In this document: piece by piece, positions 22,351-35,514 of the stretch
Numbering within the stretch: the first letter of the stretch is position 1
How the letters are laid out: each line of letters begins with the position of its first letter
Assembly: GCF_947179515.1 (NCBI RefSeq)
Contig: NC_067490.1
Location: 33,654,925 to 33,718,924, forward strand
Source of the DNA: Apodemus sylvaticus
Lineage: Eukaryota > Chordata > Mammalia > Rodentia > Muridae
Direction: 5' to 3'
Length of the DNA stretch: 64,000 nt
Notes under the pieces: model-generated
The model's input: the letters and a program-made list of their open reading frames with translations, nothing else
Told to the model about the DNA's origin: nothing
Database searches by the model: none
Made by a program: the position numbers and the translations under genes

Positions 22351-23425
22351 CAGCCACAACCAATATGAGCTTCTTCCTTGCTCCACACTCTTACCTCCAG
22401 CCAGCAGTCCACATTCAAGGCCATGCTAATTCTCTTCCATGGATGGAGATGGGGCAGTTCGGAGAACCAAGATCAAAGAGAGAGTCCAGATGGAGAAATA
22501 GTGGTTCAAAAGTGATTCCCCTTACAACCCCTCCCTTTATCACTTCACCATCCAACCTCTATGGAAGCCCATTAATCTTATAGCATAGGGTTCATCTTGT
22601 GGTCCTTCATCGTGAAGGACTATGGCGTGACAAGAAGAACTCTCTACTTACTCCTTTGAGGAGGAAAGCAAGTGTGAGTCTGCACATTCTTAGGAACAGT
22701 GATGGCACACCCAAGCAGAGAAAGCAAGCAGATAAGAAGCTTCCCTAACAGCGTGGTGCATTCCACAGGACCTGGACTCCTGCCATTCTCCCAGCTTCAT
22801 CGGGGAAAGGAAGCTGTTGTGACCTTCATCTCTTCTATTTTGTTAGCTGAAAGAGGAAGGAACACAAAGAAGCTAAGTACCACATTTCCACCTTGGGAAA
22901 AAAATGCAGGAAATCCTTGGACAGGAGCCTAATCAAAAATCGCAATTGCTATGGGAAATACCACTCTTCACACAGCTCATATCCCAAGACAGTGCAACAC
23001 AGAACACAGAGAAATGTGAACTCTTTCCCAGAAGCACAGTGGACTATAGCGTCCTTTCCAGCCTGATTTGAGGAACAACATGAAGCCATAAATAAGGCCT
23101 CAAAAGGCAAAGGAAGACCATGGAAGGAGAAAGGGGCGGGACCCTGTTATCTATCCAGGAGCCAGCTGTGCCTGTCTGTAAATATGTTCTTGGAATCCTC
23201 CATCCTTCCTGTTGGCAGCCAGCAGCTGCCCTGTTTCCCTTCCTCTTGGAAGAACTAGCTGCCTTGTCTCTCTCCATTGAAAACAGGTCACAGCTAAGAG
23301 CACAGATCTTCTACCTGAGCATTCCTGTCCTGGCGAAAGCTCCATCCTTTGTGTTGCTTTGTAATTGTTTATACTGTTGTTTTGTTTATATAATCTATAT
23401 TACTACATTTTTATCCATTTGAAAC
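22351..23425. other. Intergenic, nothing recognised
   Basis: No gene or repeat recognised. Overlapping ORFs on both strands at 23044-23422 (64 to 100 codons) share no known domain. Confidence 0.45.
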
Positions 23426-23870
23426 CCCTGTTAGTCTACCATGCTGTACAGCACCAGAATGTAGTCTTTCTATTTGACCATGTTTTGGTGCACGTTATCT
23501 TTTTCTATGTGTTCCTCCTAACCCTCCTCAGCCTCTGGTAACCATTCTTCACTTCTACAAAATAGAACTTTTAGCTTCCATAAATGAGGGAAGTCATCAA
23601 ATATTCATGTTTCTATGCTTGGCTTATTTTTCTATTAATCTAATAACCTCTAGATCCATGTATGCTGCTACAAATAACAGGGTTTTATCCTACTTTATGA
23701 ATGAATACTATTCTGTTGTACAGATGTAGCAAAGTTTCTTTAGATACTCACCCTCAATGGAGACTAGTTGTCTCCATACCAGTGGATACTGTGGATGGTA
23801 CTATAATAAACACAGAGATGTCAATATGTTCTTGATACCTGCTGTTTGTCACCAGTATTTACTAAGAAGA
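23426..23870 (-). mobile_element. Ancient L1 3' end
   Basis: Antisense L1 landmarks: TGGTGCACGTTATC, CTAGATCCATGTATGCTGCTACAAATAACAGG, ATGAATGAATACTATTCTGTTG, TTAGATACTCACCC and GGTACTATAATAAACACAGAGATG. Strongly diverged. Confidence 0.75.
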
Positions 23871-24984
23871 AAATCATGGAGAACAGGTACCATGACTTCA
23901 ACCATGACTTTAAGATTGGGGAAAACAAAGCCATCATGAAAAACAGAATGAACTTTGGGGAGAGGTAGGCATGTGTCTGGTTTCTGCTGACCCTTCTAAG
24001 GAAAGAGAATCAGGACCTAAAGGAATCTTTGGAAGATGAGATGGTGAATAATGAGGTCAATAGGGTCCAGCAGATGAGGGGCTGTTGAGGACAAGTGAAA
24101 AACAACTTGCATAAGCAGGGTGGGGACGAGCTGGGCATGGTGTCGAAAGCTAGAGGAACATGAGAATTCTCCATCTAAGAAACCAGCCATTAAGAAACTC
24201 AGGGTCACTGGAGGTTTTGTGTGCTGTGCTAATTTCGATGGGGAAATAACAGCTGTACAGCTCTCTCTGTTCCACATCACACATGGGGCCAAGAGGACCC
24301 ACCCAGTTCATCACCAGGAGCCAGGCAGCCAGGATCCTGCTGTGTGTGAGCTGTCACAGAGAATGGTCTTCCCGAGTGGATCATATCTCAGGAGAAGTTT
24401 CAAAGCTAGTCAAAAAAATGAAGTGCCAAATCACTGGGAGTTCTGCATATGAAAGTAATGTCAGAGCTGGAGGGGAGGTTGGAAGAAAAATTACTATGGA
24501 AAAATCACATATGGCATGCACAGGCTGCACTCTTTGGCACCTTATATCCTTGTTCTTTCTTTTTGCATGTCCATGATGGCTTGGAAAACATCTTGTGCTA
24601 GACATCTGAAGTAGATGGGAGGAGGGGGATGGAAAGATCAGAAGGATAACCTCTAGAGGTCATTGCCTACCCCTCCTTAGGCTAACTCTAGACACTCACA
24701 GCAACCCCCTGCCTTCTACATCATCTCCTCCCTGATTTTCACCCACCCCACAAAGGATGGAAGAAATATTCTCCTTCCTGTTCATTTTTTCTGTGAACAC
24801 TCATTCTTTATTGAGTCGCTCTCTTGCTTCTCTCCCAATTTGGCATAGTTTTGTCTCAATGAATAAGCCAAAGCCAAAGAAAAATGGAGGGAGATTAAAC
24901 AAACAGTAAATGCACCTCTGTTGTGTTCTCCATTGCATTATTTTATTCATGATGCATTCCTTCAGAAGGTAGATGTTAGGGTGT
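23871..24984. other. Intergenic, nothing recognised
   Basis: No gene or repeat recognised. The 110-codon ORF at 24120 overlaps others on both strands and shows no recognisable domain. Confidence 0.45.
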
Positions 24985-25353
24985 TGTCTTAGTCTGAGTG
25001 AAATGACACCATGTCCACAGCAGTGGAAAACATTTAATTGAGGCTGGCTTGCAGTATTAGAGGTTTAGTCCGTTATCGTCATGATGTGAAGCAAGGTAGC
25101 TTGCAGGCAGATGTGGTTCTAGAAATGGAGCTGAGAGTTCTATACCTTGTTCTTCAGACAACATAGAGACTGTGTACGCACTAGACATAGCTTGAGCATA
25201 CATGACCACAAAGCCCACCTCCACAGTGACACACTTCCTCCAATCAGGCCACACCTACTCCAACAAGGCCAGACTTTCTAATAGTGCCATTCCCTATGGA
25301 CCAAGCATTCAAATACATGAATTATGGGGACTATATATATTTAAACTACCACA
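24985..25353 (+). repeat. Rodent medium-reiterated repeat, TGTCTTAGT head
   Basis: Begins TGTCTTAGTCTGAGTGAAAT and contains ACATTTAATTGAGGCTGGC, AGAGGTTTAGTCC, GGAGCTGAGAGTTCTA, AAGCCCACCTCCACAGTGACACACTTCC and GGCCACACCTACTCC. It ends in AAACTACCACA. Same family and orientation as 5618-5977. Confidence 0.8.
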
Positions 25354-27689
25354 GGTGGGAAGGAAGGCTGCTGCTGTAGAAAGAATACTGACTAACACTC
25401 TACTGTGCAAATTTTCTTTGCTTCTCTTACAATGTGCATGGCAGTAGAGTTAGTAGTTACTTTTTAAGTTAAATAGTTATCATGTTCTCATTCTATGATT
25501 ACATGATTATGTTCATGACTACTGAAGCTGCTGAGCCTCTTTAACTTTCAATACCTCTACCCAGCACCCTTTCACCCATCTCCCTTAGCAGGGTAGAATA
25601 GTATGTTCTATTTCAAGTCCTTGTATAAGCTGTGGAAAAAGTCATTTGGAAAGAACCTATCACCCAACAATCCTAGCTCTACTCAGGGTTGGCTTTCCAT
25701 TCAAGCCAAATTCACAGCCTTCAGCATCCTCAAACATGAACTAACCCACTGTTTTACTAACTATGCCAATTTGACTGAATGCCAGGGGATTAAGAGGGAC
25801 TGCAGTCAGTAGGAAGTCTCACTGCAAGAGGTGAAAAGCAGTGCCGGCCAGAATAGCATCTCTCAGGGCAGGTAGCGGGCCTGGTCTGGCCACAGATGCA
25901 GTGAGCATTTGGTGAAAGCTAGATGCGAGTGCTGTGTGGAGGTTGATGCTCTCAAGGAGATCTGCCCCAGGCCCTGGCAAACTGACTTCCTGCCTGTGCT
26001 GAGCTTGCCTCTTAGGGAGAAAAACGTCATTGGCATCTACTAAGGCAAAGGTTAAGCTAGAAGTTCTGAAAAATATTCTTAGGGTTTTAAAGACCAGGCC
26101 CCAAGATTCTGGCTTCTCTGATTCCCCACCTTCCACAGATGCCAGAGGTACAGATGTGGTACCTTCAGCACGAAGGAGCTGGCTCTTACTGGCATTCCAG
26201 ATCTCCCCAATACATATATGAGATATAAGAATTGTTCCCCTGACATCTTTACTCTTCCACAAAAACATGATGTTGTGCTATGTACCACAATATACCAGAG
26301 TACTTTGGCTCAACAACACAGAGTGTTGGCAGTATTTAACAGCCTTGTGAAAATATATTGGCAAAGATTGTTGGCTATGTGATTATTATTTTTAAAGCAT
26401 AGTATTTGGGCTACAGTTAAGTATGTGTATTACTTATTTAAAGTTTGTGCTATTAATTAATAAATGCCTGAATTAACTCTACCTGTCATCTATTTCCAAA
26501 TAATTTCTTTTAATATCAAACATAAAGATCTCCAAGCAGCAAAACAAACTAGTTGGCTATGAACTTGAGCACATTAGCCATTACTGTAACCTTCCCTTCC
26601 CTTGTCTCTGTTCCCCCAACTCCCTAAGGACTTCTTTCTATTGGACCAGCCAATCTCTCATCACCAATGAGAGACATCATCAGTGGAAACCTCATCAGTG
26701 AAAAGGTGAGTGTTTTGCATTCAGATATTTTGCCTTTTGAGCTCAAGGTCATCTTGAATTCCATCCTGTACCCTGAGCTGTGTCTCTGTATTGTTACTCA
26801 CTCCTATTCTGATGTCAACTGGACGAGTGAGAGAGGGATTTACACAGATGTCAATGCACATCCCATAACCAGTTTTGAGCTTTCAATCCATGGCAATTTC
26901 TCTCTGCATAAGTTAAAATCTAGGGCCATGTAAATTATAGCTGGGAAAGGGCAATTTTCAACACAACAATGTCCCTCCCTCCTGTTTTGGAAGTCAGAGT
27001 AACTTTAATAACCTCTTGGGCTAAGATGTGTCCATCACTTCTTTTCATGGGCTATTTTAGATAGTAAGAGAGAGAATGAGCCACTGCCCTGCACTTTGTT
27101 TATGTAACCAACTTGTCCTTGAGTCTCTTAGACTCAAGTGGAAACGCTTAGAAGAGAATATGAAGTCCTCTTGAGGGGGGTTCCAGGGCATAAACTCAGG
27201 AAGTTGTTTAGGTCAATAGGTGTTTAGGGTAACTGAAAGCTATCATAAAAATCCACTTACCTTTTATCCTCACCACCTAAAGAGCAGACTCCTGAATGGA
27301 GTCCATCAATCTCAGCTTTTTCAGAGCCTTTCTGGTGCTGTCATAGGAATGTCCAGAGTGCCAAACTTTGCAGAGGGAGAGGGCACGTGTATTTTAAACC
27401 TAGCTGAAATAAAAATGCAACACTGAAGGTGGCCTTAGACTAAAGAAGTAGAATTTGATGGTCATTGCTTTAAAAAGAAGCAACCCAGATATTAATAGTT
27501 AGAAACAGTGCTTAGCTTTATCCAGGGTTACTAATGGCAGGCACAAAATAGCAATCTTTCACTCAGATAAGCTGACCTTAACAGAATGAAGATAAAAAGA
27601 AGACTTTCAGAAATCCAAGTACACAATCAGACGTAAAATGTAGACTCAAAATTTTCACCTGAATATTACTTATAATAGTAACATTTTTA
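25354..27689. other. Intergenic, nothing recognised
   Basis: No gene or repeat recognised. The longest frame outside L1 elements and microsatellites apart from repeats (149 codons, - strand, 25819-26268) lies here; see the rejected list. Confidence 0.45.
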
Positions 27690-28520
27690 AAAATCTATTA
27701 GTAATAAATTAAAATCACACCACACTGTCAATAAGCCAATAAATAATAGCTAGAATATGCAATGAATATAAAAGCTGAATGCCAATAATAATAATCTGTT
27801 TTTTAATCCTAAAGAACAAAATATATATTTCTTGCAAATTCCACATGTAGTGAAGTATGTGAAATAAATTGGTCTCACTAATCATTAGGGAAGTGCAAAC
27901 CAAAAACGCAATGGCTTATCCCAGCCAGAAAGGCTATCATCAAAACAGCAAAAAATAACAAGTGTTGCCAAGGATGCAGAGAAGAGAGAAGCCTTTCATG
28001 CTGCTGCTGGGATTGTAAATTAGTGCAGTCTTAATGAAAGTGCTAAGGAGGTTCCTAAAATAATTAAAAATAGAACTATCACATGATCCAGCGATTTTGC
28101 TGCTGGGTATATAGCCAAAGAAAATAGAACTCAAAACAAGAAAGGAATTTGCACTCCCATATTTACTGCAGCACTATTCATTAAAATAATGAATCCATAG
28201 ATTTGTTCATCGATGGATGAATATGAATATGTATGTGTGTTTGTGTGTGTGTGTATGTGTGTGTGTGTGTATGTGTGTGTGTTTTGTGTGCATGCACACA
28301 CATAACGGAATATTATTCAGTGACATAAAAGGATGCTGTCTGTCTTGTTTTTTCCAGTAACAGGAATCGAGTCAGAGGTCACTATGTTTAAGAGAAATAA
28401 AAAAGACAGAGAAAGACAAATACTATAAGTTTACACTCCTTAATGAAAACTAGAAAGTTAGTCTCAGGCATCTCAGGGTGACTTTATTAAAACCATCTCT
28501 ACTATATTTCAAAAATAACT
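27690..28520 (+). mobile_element. Ancient L1 ORF2 and 3' end
   Basis: Diverged L1 blocks: CTCACTAATCATTAGGGAAGTGC, TTATCCCAGCCAGAAAGGCTATCATC, AGTGTTGCCAAGGATGCAG, TGATCCAGCGATTTTGCTGCTGGG, TTTGCACTCCCATATTTACTGCAGCACTATTC and GGAATATTATTCAGTGACATAAAAGG. A TG microsatellite interrupts it at 28231-28290. The 5' limit is uncertain. Confidence 0.85.
28231..28290. repeat. (TG)n with TATG interruptions
   Basis: TG-rich microsatellite within the ancient L1. Confidence 0.9.
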
Positions 28521-29890
28521 AGAAAACATGCCAATACAAAAAATAATTACTATTGAAGAAAAAACATGTTTATGGCTCTGATTTCATTATCACATATTAT
28601 GCATGTATGCAGAATTACTGTCAATTACCCCATAGTAATATACAGTTGCTGTCAATAAGTTTTTCATAAGTTAGAGTATTGAATGTCCATGGGAAAGGGT
28701 GTTAGAGAGTAGGCGGATGGGAAGGAGAACACATACAATGACAGGAGAGGAAGAAAGACTAAAGGGGGTAAGCTTGAAATGTAAGTAGAGGCAGGGGGTG
28801 GCAATGCACAGGGAGCAGAAAGGTGGGGGAAAGACTGTTAACTCAAACTGAGGATGTTTCAAAAGTCTTATAGAAGCCTTACTACTATCATGTAAGCTCA
28901 TTTTTTAAAAGGAATTTAAAAGACAGGGAATTTGCATGAAGGTACCTGCCTGGATAGATAATGCTGATACCAAAAGCCATGGTTAATAAATGAAAACTCT
29001 AGGGCCAGGTGTAGGCTACTTCCCTATGAGTTACTGGTCAGGGTGTTCTCAGAAGCCCCTCAAATAATATAGGTTTTTGTCATGGCACTGGTTTCCCACC
29101 AAAACCAGATGGCAAGCTTCTATGGCTGAAGATCCTGTGCAGTTTGGTTCTATGACCCCATAGAGAAATCAAGCAGGAACTAGCCCAGAAATTTCTTCCC
29201 TACTGCCAATTTTTCATGATGCTGGCAGATGCTCTATAGACCACAGGAATGAAAAGCCCTTGGTCTTACCCAGCACTGCATTCTACAATATCTTGACCTG
29301 CCAGGAAAGATGCACCCACTGATGCAATAATACATGGATGTTACAGGGATAATCAGAGACATTATAAACGGATTCTTGGCTCACTCCATGGGAAAGAATT
29401 CACACATGATACTGTAAATCTGGTCAAAAGGCCATGACTAGGGGAGATATAGGTGCTTAGCAGGGTAAACTACTACTGGTGCTTTGCTAAATGAATATAT
29501 TATCGAACTGTCTTTAAATATTTATGTTTATGCATGTAGATTGGCACTTCTGTCAATCTTGGTCAGGGAAGCTGCCTTTGGAAGTATGCAACAATCACTT
29601 CAGAGACTCACAACTAGTCAGAATGTTAAGAATACGTAACTACTTAATACTCAGCACTAAATGAGACATCTATTTCAGCCCCTGTAGCAAGGCTCAGGGA
29701 ACATTGTGGACGAGAGGGCTGAAAGAATGGAAGAGCTGGAGGTGCGAAGGATGCTGTCTTCCTGACGTGGCATGGTTGTTAGAGACTGCTGCTCATAGAA
29801 GCTGTAGTTGCCTACACGAGATCTTCATGAGATTAAGCCAGTCAACATTCTAGCATGGCTACAGACGGGCTCATGGAGCCCCAGAAGCTG

Positions 29891-29892
<2 letters not shown>
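28521..29892. other. Intergenic, nothing recognised
   Basis: No gene or repeat recognised. Confidence 0.45.

Positions 29893-29960
<68 letters not shown>
29893..29960. repeat. (GA)n microsatellite
   Basis: About 32 GA dinucleotides with one AAAG break. All-purine on this strand. Confidence 0.95.
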
Positions 29961-29962
<2 letters not shown>

Positions 29963-30064
29963 CGCTTTTCATTCAAGATGTAGCCATTGTTAAATTGCTC
30001 ACAATCCAATAAATAACCCCACATCCATGAACATAAACTAAGTGCACTAAAAATAAGGAAAAAA

Positions 30065-30109
30065 GAATGAATGAATGAATGAATGAATGAATGAATGAAT
30101 GAATGAATG
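30065..30109. repeat. (GAAT)n microsatellite
   Basis: About eleven perfect GAAT tetranucleotides. Confidence 0.95.
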
Positions 30110-30351
30110 GAAACTGGCTAGGAAGAGGAAAAGACTCTAGAATAAGTGAGAAGTGTGTGAAAAGGACAAGTGAGAGTGAATATTACTAAGATATATTATA
30201 TTTCTGTATGAAATTGCTGACACATGTGCAAAATAACTCCAGGAGACTGAGCAAGAGGGACAGAAAAAAAATCAAATAGCTCCCCTACTTTCTTGTTTCA
30301 AGAATCTACTGAAAACAGGTGATTAAGAAATAAAAGTTATGTGCCCATGCA

Positions 30352-30385
<34 letters not shown>

Positions 30386-30386
30386 A

Positions 30387-30423
<37 letters not shown>

Positions 30424-30720
30424 TACATACGCTCTCTCTCTCACACACACACATACACACACACACATACACACACACACATACACACACACACATACAC
30501 ACACACACATGTAAGCCAAAAAAGGAGGCAGATGAGCTAAGAAAAATGAAAACAAAAGAAATGAAGGAAAGAACTAAGGAAGGAAGGAAAGGGAAGGGAA
30601 GAAGGAAGGAAGGAAGGAAGGAAGGAAGGAAGGAAGGAAGGAAGGAAGGAAGGAAGGAAGGAAGGAAGGAAGGAAGGAGAGAAAGAAGAGAGGGAGAGAG
30701 GGAGAGAAGGAGAAAGGGAG
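30352..30720. repeat. Compound microsatellite cluster (CT)n, (CA)n, (ACATAC)n, (GGAA)n
   Basis: (CT)n with two breaks at 30352-30405, then CA/CATA and a hexanucleotide-type CA array to 30510. After 55 bases follows an all-purine (GGAA)n block of about 20 units with GA-rich flanks to about 30720. Long ORFs across it (159 and 176 codons) are artefacts of the repeats. Confidence 0.95.
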
Positions 30721-31415
30721 GGGAGGAAAAGGAGGAGACCAAAGAGCTAATGCTCAGCTTAAAGAGTTTGGAGATGGTCTCAGGAGACCTACAAAGCAAC
30801 AAGGGAAGAGGGAGAAATGAGCTCCTGGGCAGAGAGGCTCACCCTGGGCCCATGCTGGTCAACTCCTGAGGGTTTCTCTCTTTGGGCTCATGCTAGCTGT
30901 TTCACTACTTATCCTACCCAAGAGCTTTCAGCTGCTTTCAAAATAGGCAAGTTCATATGGGCTCTGTTTTCCATTGAAAACAGAAAAGATTGAGTTTTCC
31001 CTGATCCAGTTCACACAGCTCTGAGGCAGAGGAGAACACTGAGGCATCCTGGGTTAACATAAGTACAAGGGAAGAAAATTGCAAGAATCAAACAAACAAA
31101 CCCCACCTGGACTCCCTGATGACATAGGTCTTCTGTCTCTTCCTTCTCCTTCTGCCTCCTAAATGAATCTTTTAGTGTCTTAAGTGACACATGGATAAAA
31201 CTCCTTTGCCTAAAGGACTTGGCATAGCATAGTATTGTGGAAAAGAACCCAGAATGCCTGGATAGGACCGCCAGCTTGACTTTGTATTATTGGTCAAAGC
31301 AACTCATCACCTACCTATATCTGCTCACGTGGACTGGCAGCTGACAGAAAGCACTCTTGCCTGGTGACTGCTGCTGCTGCTGGAGGTTTTCTCTTGCATG
31401 AAAGATATGGCATGC
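30721..31415. other. Intergenic, nothing recognised
   Basis: No gene or repeat recognised. Confidence 0.45.
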
Positions 31416-31790
31416 ATAAGTTTACCTTTCTTGTTGCTGTGACAAGACATTTGACAGGATGAAAATTAAAGGAGGAAGGGTTGTTGTGCAACTCCATCAC
31501 CACAGAGAAGGCTGAGCTGTAGGTGGATCCACACTCACTGCCAGGCAGATCAAGATGCAGGCAGAGGTGGATGCTGGTTCTCAGTCAACTCTGCGCTTTT
31601 CCCCTTTTATCCAGCCTGTAAGCTCCACCCAAGGGATAGCCCAGCCTGTGTTCATGGTGGGTCTCCCTTCCTCAATTTCCATTCTGGAAGCACATTCACA
31701 GAAACACCCAACACTTTGCCTCCTTAAAGAAGTTTCTTCCATTCAGTCAAAGAGACAATCAAAATTAGCCATCATGTAGAAACGGAGCAG
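31416..31790 (+). repeat. Rodent medium-reiterated repeat, TTGTTGCTGTGAC head
   Basis: TTACCTTTCTTGTTGCTGTGAC, AAGACATTTGAC, AGGAGGAAGGGTTG, GGATGCTGGTTCTCAG, ATCCAGCCTGTAAGCTCC, CATGGTGGGTCTCCCTTCCTCA and GAAACACCCA form the usual order of a murine medium-reiterated repeat. The ORF at 31555-31779 lies inside it. Confidence 0.65.
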
Positions 31791-33590
31791 GAAATTGAGA
31801 ATAAGGGTCTAAGATTGACAGATGGAGGAGAGTGTATTAGCCATGAAAGTGCCCAACACTGTCCTCATGCTGCATAATGTGAACGTACCACACATCATGT
31901 CCTGGATGGCTCAGTCTTTCTTTCTGATCATAACCCTGTAATTTGACCTTTGAAATTTCGAGACTCTCAGAGTCATACTTAAAGCTAAATTATAAAGACC
32001 CTCCTCCAACCTCTCAATATATTTTCCTGAGCATTTTATTTTTTTACTTTCTATGCACGATCAACAATTATGTATAATTTCCTGATCTTTGACATTTTTT
32101 TTTAATCGTGCAAGATACCTGTGATCAAAACCCTGTTTGATGGAAAGCTGGGTATCAGCAAATACATGAAATATACTTAAAAGCTAGATGCTGTGTGATA
32201 GGCTTTTCCTGGGAAGAGAGAACACACGTGTCTACTCACCCCATGAAGGAAACCAATGACCTAACGAATTAACCATCACACCAAAGTCCTATTTGTAAAA
32301 CCTATGGGTATTTATTGTAGTTACGAATAGGTCTGTGGCGTAAGGGTTGCCTGTGGGAGCAGTGATGGGGAAAATCCAATAGCTGCATCACAAAGCATCT
32401 CAACCCAGATGGACTGTTCAAAAGGACACCTGGGTGATAAGTCATGAAAACTGCCAACCTGAGAGATGGCCTTTCTCAACTCCATCAGTCCATCTCCCTT
32501 TCTTGCCCAGAAGTTGTTTACCACTTTTATGAAGCTCCAGAGAAACCCCATAGAATCTTCTAGGTTTCCTCTTCCCTGATACAAGACATTCTGTTTGCCC
32601 CATGAGTTCCCCACTCGCACCTGGAGAGATTGCTATACAACAGTTGTGTCTCAAACCTTCCAGTGGTAAGTTGGATAGACCTGTATTCTTAGGTCTGTGA
32701 GTGTTTAGTGTTAGAAAGACAGTGGTGCTCACCAAGGCAAAGCAAGTCAGAGAATCCCTGACATCCTCACGCATGTAGAGAAGACCTTCCCCCCTCCCCC
32801 ATACACCCATAAGACTGGATTAGTCAATACCACATTCATTTTCCTAAAGCACTGTCTGCCTAGTGACACAGTGAGATGATGGGAAATTTGACAGGTGATA
32901 GAGAAGGTAGAGTTTAGTTCCCTGGGGCAGGAAAAGGAAGCTTGTAGAGCTCAGTGTCCAAAGAAAAGGGGAAGGGCGGGGGGAACCCTGAGTGGTTTCA
33001 AATGAAAAATTAGTTCTCAAATCTAATTAAAAGCAAGTTAGAGCAGCAGCTGGGGAGGGAGTTGAAGTTCTTCCTTGGGTTGTATCTCCTAAACATCACT
33101 TTACTTTCGCTTAGCCCATGCACTGTCCCTTTTATATCAACTAGCCAAACTGGATTACTTAAGAAATAAAGGAGTCCAGACAGTTCATTCCTGGGGATTG
33201 TTTGTACACAGCGTGTGTAAGAAGCAGACACAACAAAAGACCAACAAAGCTTCCTGTGCCTGCTTCTCCCAAGAGGCTGCCATAAAGATCATTATGCCCC
33301 GGCATCTAGTAGATTAAAATATGTATTTATTTTTACAGCATGTCTTCTTACAACAAATCCTCTGGTCTGATGGGGGAGTGCTTTTAGGGATTCATTAGGT
33401 GTAGAGACTGTTGGGACATCAAGATACAAACCCAATTAGCCAGATCAGTTCCCCACAAGACTTTTACACTATCATCAGTGAAGCAGGTCATATGAAGAAC
33501 TGAGGGAACAAGTTGCCCCCTTTGTTCCACAGAACAAGTGTGAGAACTATAGCCATGCAGCTGCCCGACTATGTACACGGGAATTTTCTT
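31791..33590. other. Intergenic, nothing recognised
   Basis: No gene or repeat recognised. Two overlapping - strand ORFs at 32321-32810 show no recognisable protein. Confidence 0.45.
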
Positions 33591-33800
33591 TTTAACTTTA
33601 TTTTTAGTTAAAATGGAATTATATCAATTTTCTACTTCCCTTCACTCCCTCTAACTCCTCCCTTGTTCCTTCCCTTGCGCCTCTTCTCAAAATTATGGAC
33701 TCTTTAGATTTCATGTCTGACTACTTGGTATTGGATAACCTCATACCCTGGATATCAACAACATCTCTCAAATTAGTGGTCTTTTTTTTTAATGTTATTC
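33591..33800 (-). repeat. L1 3' UTR-like fragment (Lx-type)
   Basis: Pyrimidine-rich antisense tail: AAAATGGAATTATATCAATTTTC, CCTCTAACTCCTCCC and CTTCTCAAAATTATGGACTCTTT. It resembles the start of the antisense Lx 3' UTR seen again at 34560. Confidence 0.55.
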
Positions 33801-34559
33801 CCCACTCCCTGGAGATATATGAGCAGCCAATCAGGATGTCATGTACATCCCAACTGTGCTGGTTTGTTTTATGGGCCGGCAACTGCTAAGCCTTGCGATT
33901 TAATCGTAGTAGCATTTGGTTGATCCTTCAGCTTGTATATAACCATACCTGATGCACTAGGCTTTCTCTTTAATGATCTCTGCTCAAGTTGTTTCAATTT
34001 TGTGAAACTCTAAACAACAGCTTGATTGAAATTTGTTCCTGTATATTCCTCTCTGCATGTGTGTAAACATCACAAGAAAAGGCAAGGTCTAATAACCGGC
34101 CAAAAGAAGTTGGCTGGAAATATTCCTGTGTCAGAAAAAAATGAATGAGACCACCAAGCTAACACAGCCAGTGGCCATTCGAGCACTTGCTGAGGGATTT
34201 CTGGGTGTCGAGCCTTCGATAACTACACCTGTTTGCTAAGACTTCCACAAAGCTTCTCCAACTGGGTGGCTTCAACATGAGAAGTTTCTTGCCCCAGTTT
34301 GGGAGACTAGAAGGCTAATACAGGTTGCCCTGCTTTCTGGTGAGGCCACTGGTAGCTTCCTGGGCAATTTCCTGGAGCCAACAACCTTTACTCATGGGCA
34401 CACCAGGAGCCACCTCCTTTTCTATTAAAATGGTCCGCATTTATCTTCCTGGATCAGGGTACCAGGCAGAGGAACTCCCTGGAGTCAGAGATAGGAAAAA
34501 AAATCCAGAAGATGGGGCTTGGCTCTAGTTAAAAATCCAGAATAGAGAAAATTCCTTTT

Positions 34560-35395
34560 TGTTTGTTTTGTTTTTGACATTGCAATATAATTATATCATT
34601 TCCCCCTCCCTTTCCTCCTTTCAAACCTTCCCATACACCCCCTCCTAATTCTCTCAAATTCATTACCTTTTTCTTGATTAAGTGTCAATACATTCATAAA
34701 TGTATATTAATGCACTCTGCTCAGTCTGTATAATGTTATTTATCTGTATGTTTAGGGAGGACCATTTCATGTTGGGTAGCCAATTGGTATGCTCTTCCCT
34801 GGGGGAGACTGTAGTTCTTTATGCAGGGCTTTGGCCTCCTGGGCATCCCCTCTCCAACATGCCTATAATTGTTGTCCTTCCTCAATTCATGTTTAGGCAT
34901 TCATGTTGGTAAGATTTCATGGACATAGCTTCTGGCATTACTAGGAGACAAATCTCACAGCAACTCCCTGATCCTCTGGCTCTTAACAATCTTGCTGTCC
35001 CCTCTTCTATGATGTTCCCTGAGCCTTAGATGCTGGAGTTGTTTTGTACATATATCTATTGAGACTGGGCTCCAGAACTCTGCAATTTGATTAGCTGTGG
35101 TTTTCTGTAATGATTTCTGTCTGTTTCAAAGAGATGCTTCCTTGACGAGAGGTAGGGATTACACTTATCTGTTAGTATAAGGACCACTGTTTAGAAGGTA
35201 GTTGAGGGTTACATGGGTTTAGGAAAGTGACAATTTCAGGTTCTCCCCCAAGATTCATAATTTTGCTAGCCATGTGGTAGTTGGGAAGTTTTCTAGTACT
35301 AGGCATGATTTCCCTCTTGCTGATCAAATGTTAAGTCAATTTGACAGCTGCTGATCAAGGCTACACTACTGGGATTGAGCTCCTAAATAAAAGAG
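34560..35395 (-). mobile_element. Old Lx-type L1 3' UTR
   Basis: Antisense 3' UTR with a long recognisable series: TAATTATATCATTTCCCCCTCCC, CCATTTCATGTTGGGTAGCC, TTTGGCCTCCTGGGC, CATGTTGGTAAGATTTCATGG, AATCTCACAGCAACTCCCTGATCCTCTGGCTCTTA, ATGTTCCCTGAGCCTTAGATG, CTGCAATTTGATTAGCTGTGG and GGCATGATTTCCCTCTTGCTGA. Non-coding. Confidence 0.8.
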
Positions 35396-35500
35396 ACAGT
35401 TCCTTCTGAGCCGTGAGACCCTCTTTCCTGGATTCAGGGGCTGGAGTGGGAGGTTGTTTGTGTATTTAAATCTTTGGCCACTGTGGCTCACACATGCACC

Positions 35501-35514
35501 CTATCTGTGCTTTC
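35501..35514. repeat. Target site duplication, left copy
   Basis: CTATCTGTGCTTTC, matched perfectly by 35828-35841 on the far side of the B2 dimer. Confidence 0.85.

Noticed and set aside
23044..23422. Overlapping ORFs on both strands, up to 100 codons
   Set aside because: No domain, several frames open at once, typical of a GC-moderate stretch poor in stops.
25819..26268. 149-codon ORF on the - strand
   Set aside because: Longest frame in unique sequence, but I recognise no domain; other frames overlap it on both strands and no splice or promoter evidence is visible. A conservation test across murines would decide.
30323..30869. ORFs of 159 and 176 codons
   Set aside because: Low-complexity translations of the microsatellite cluster.
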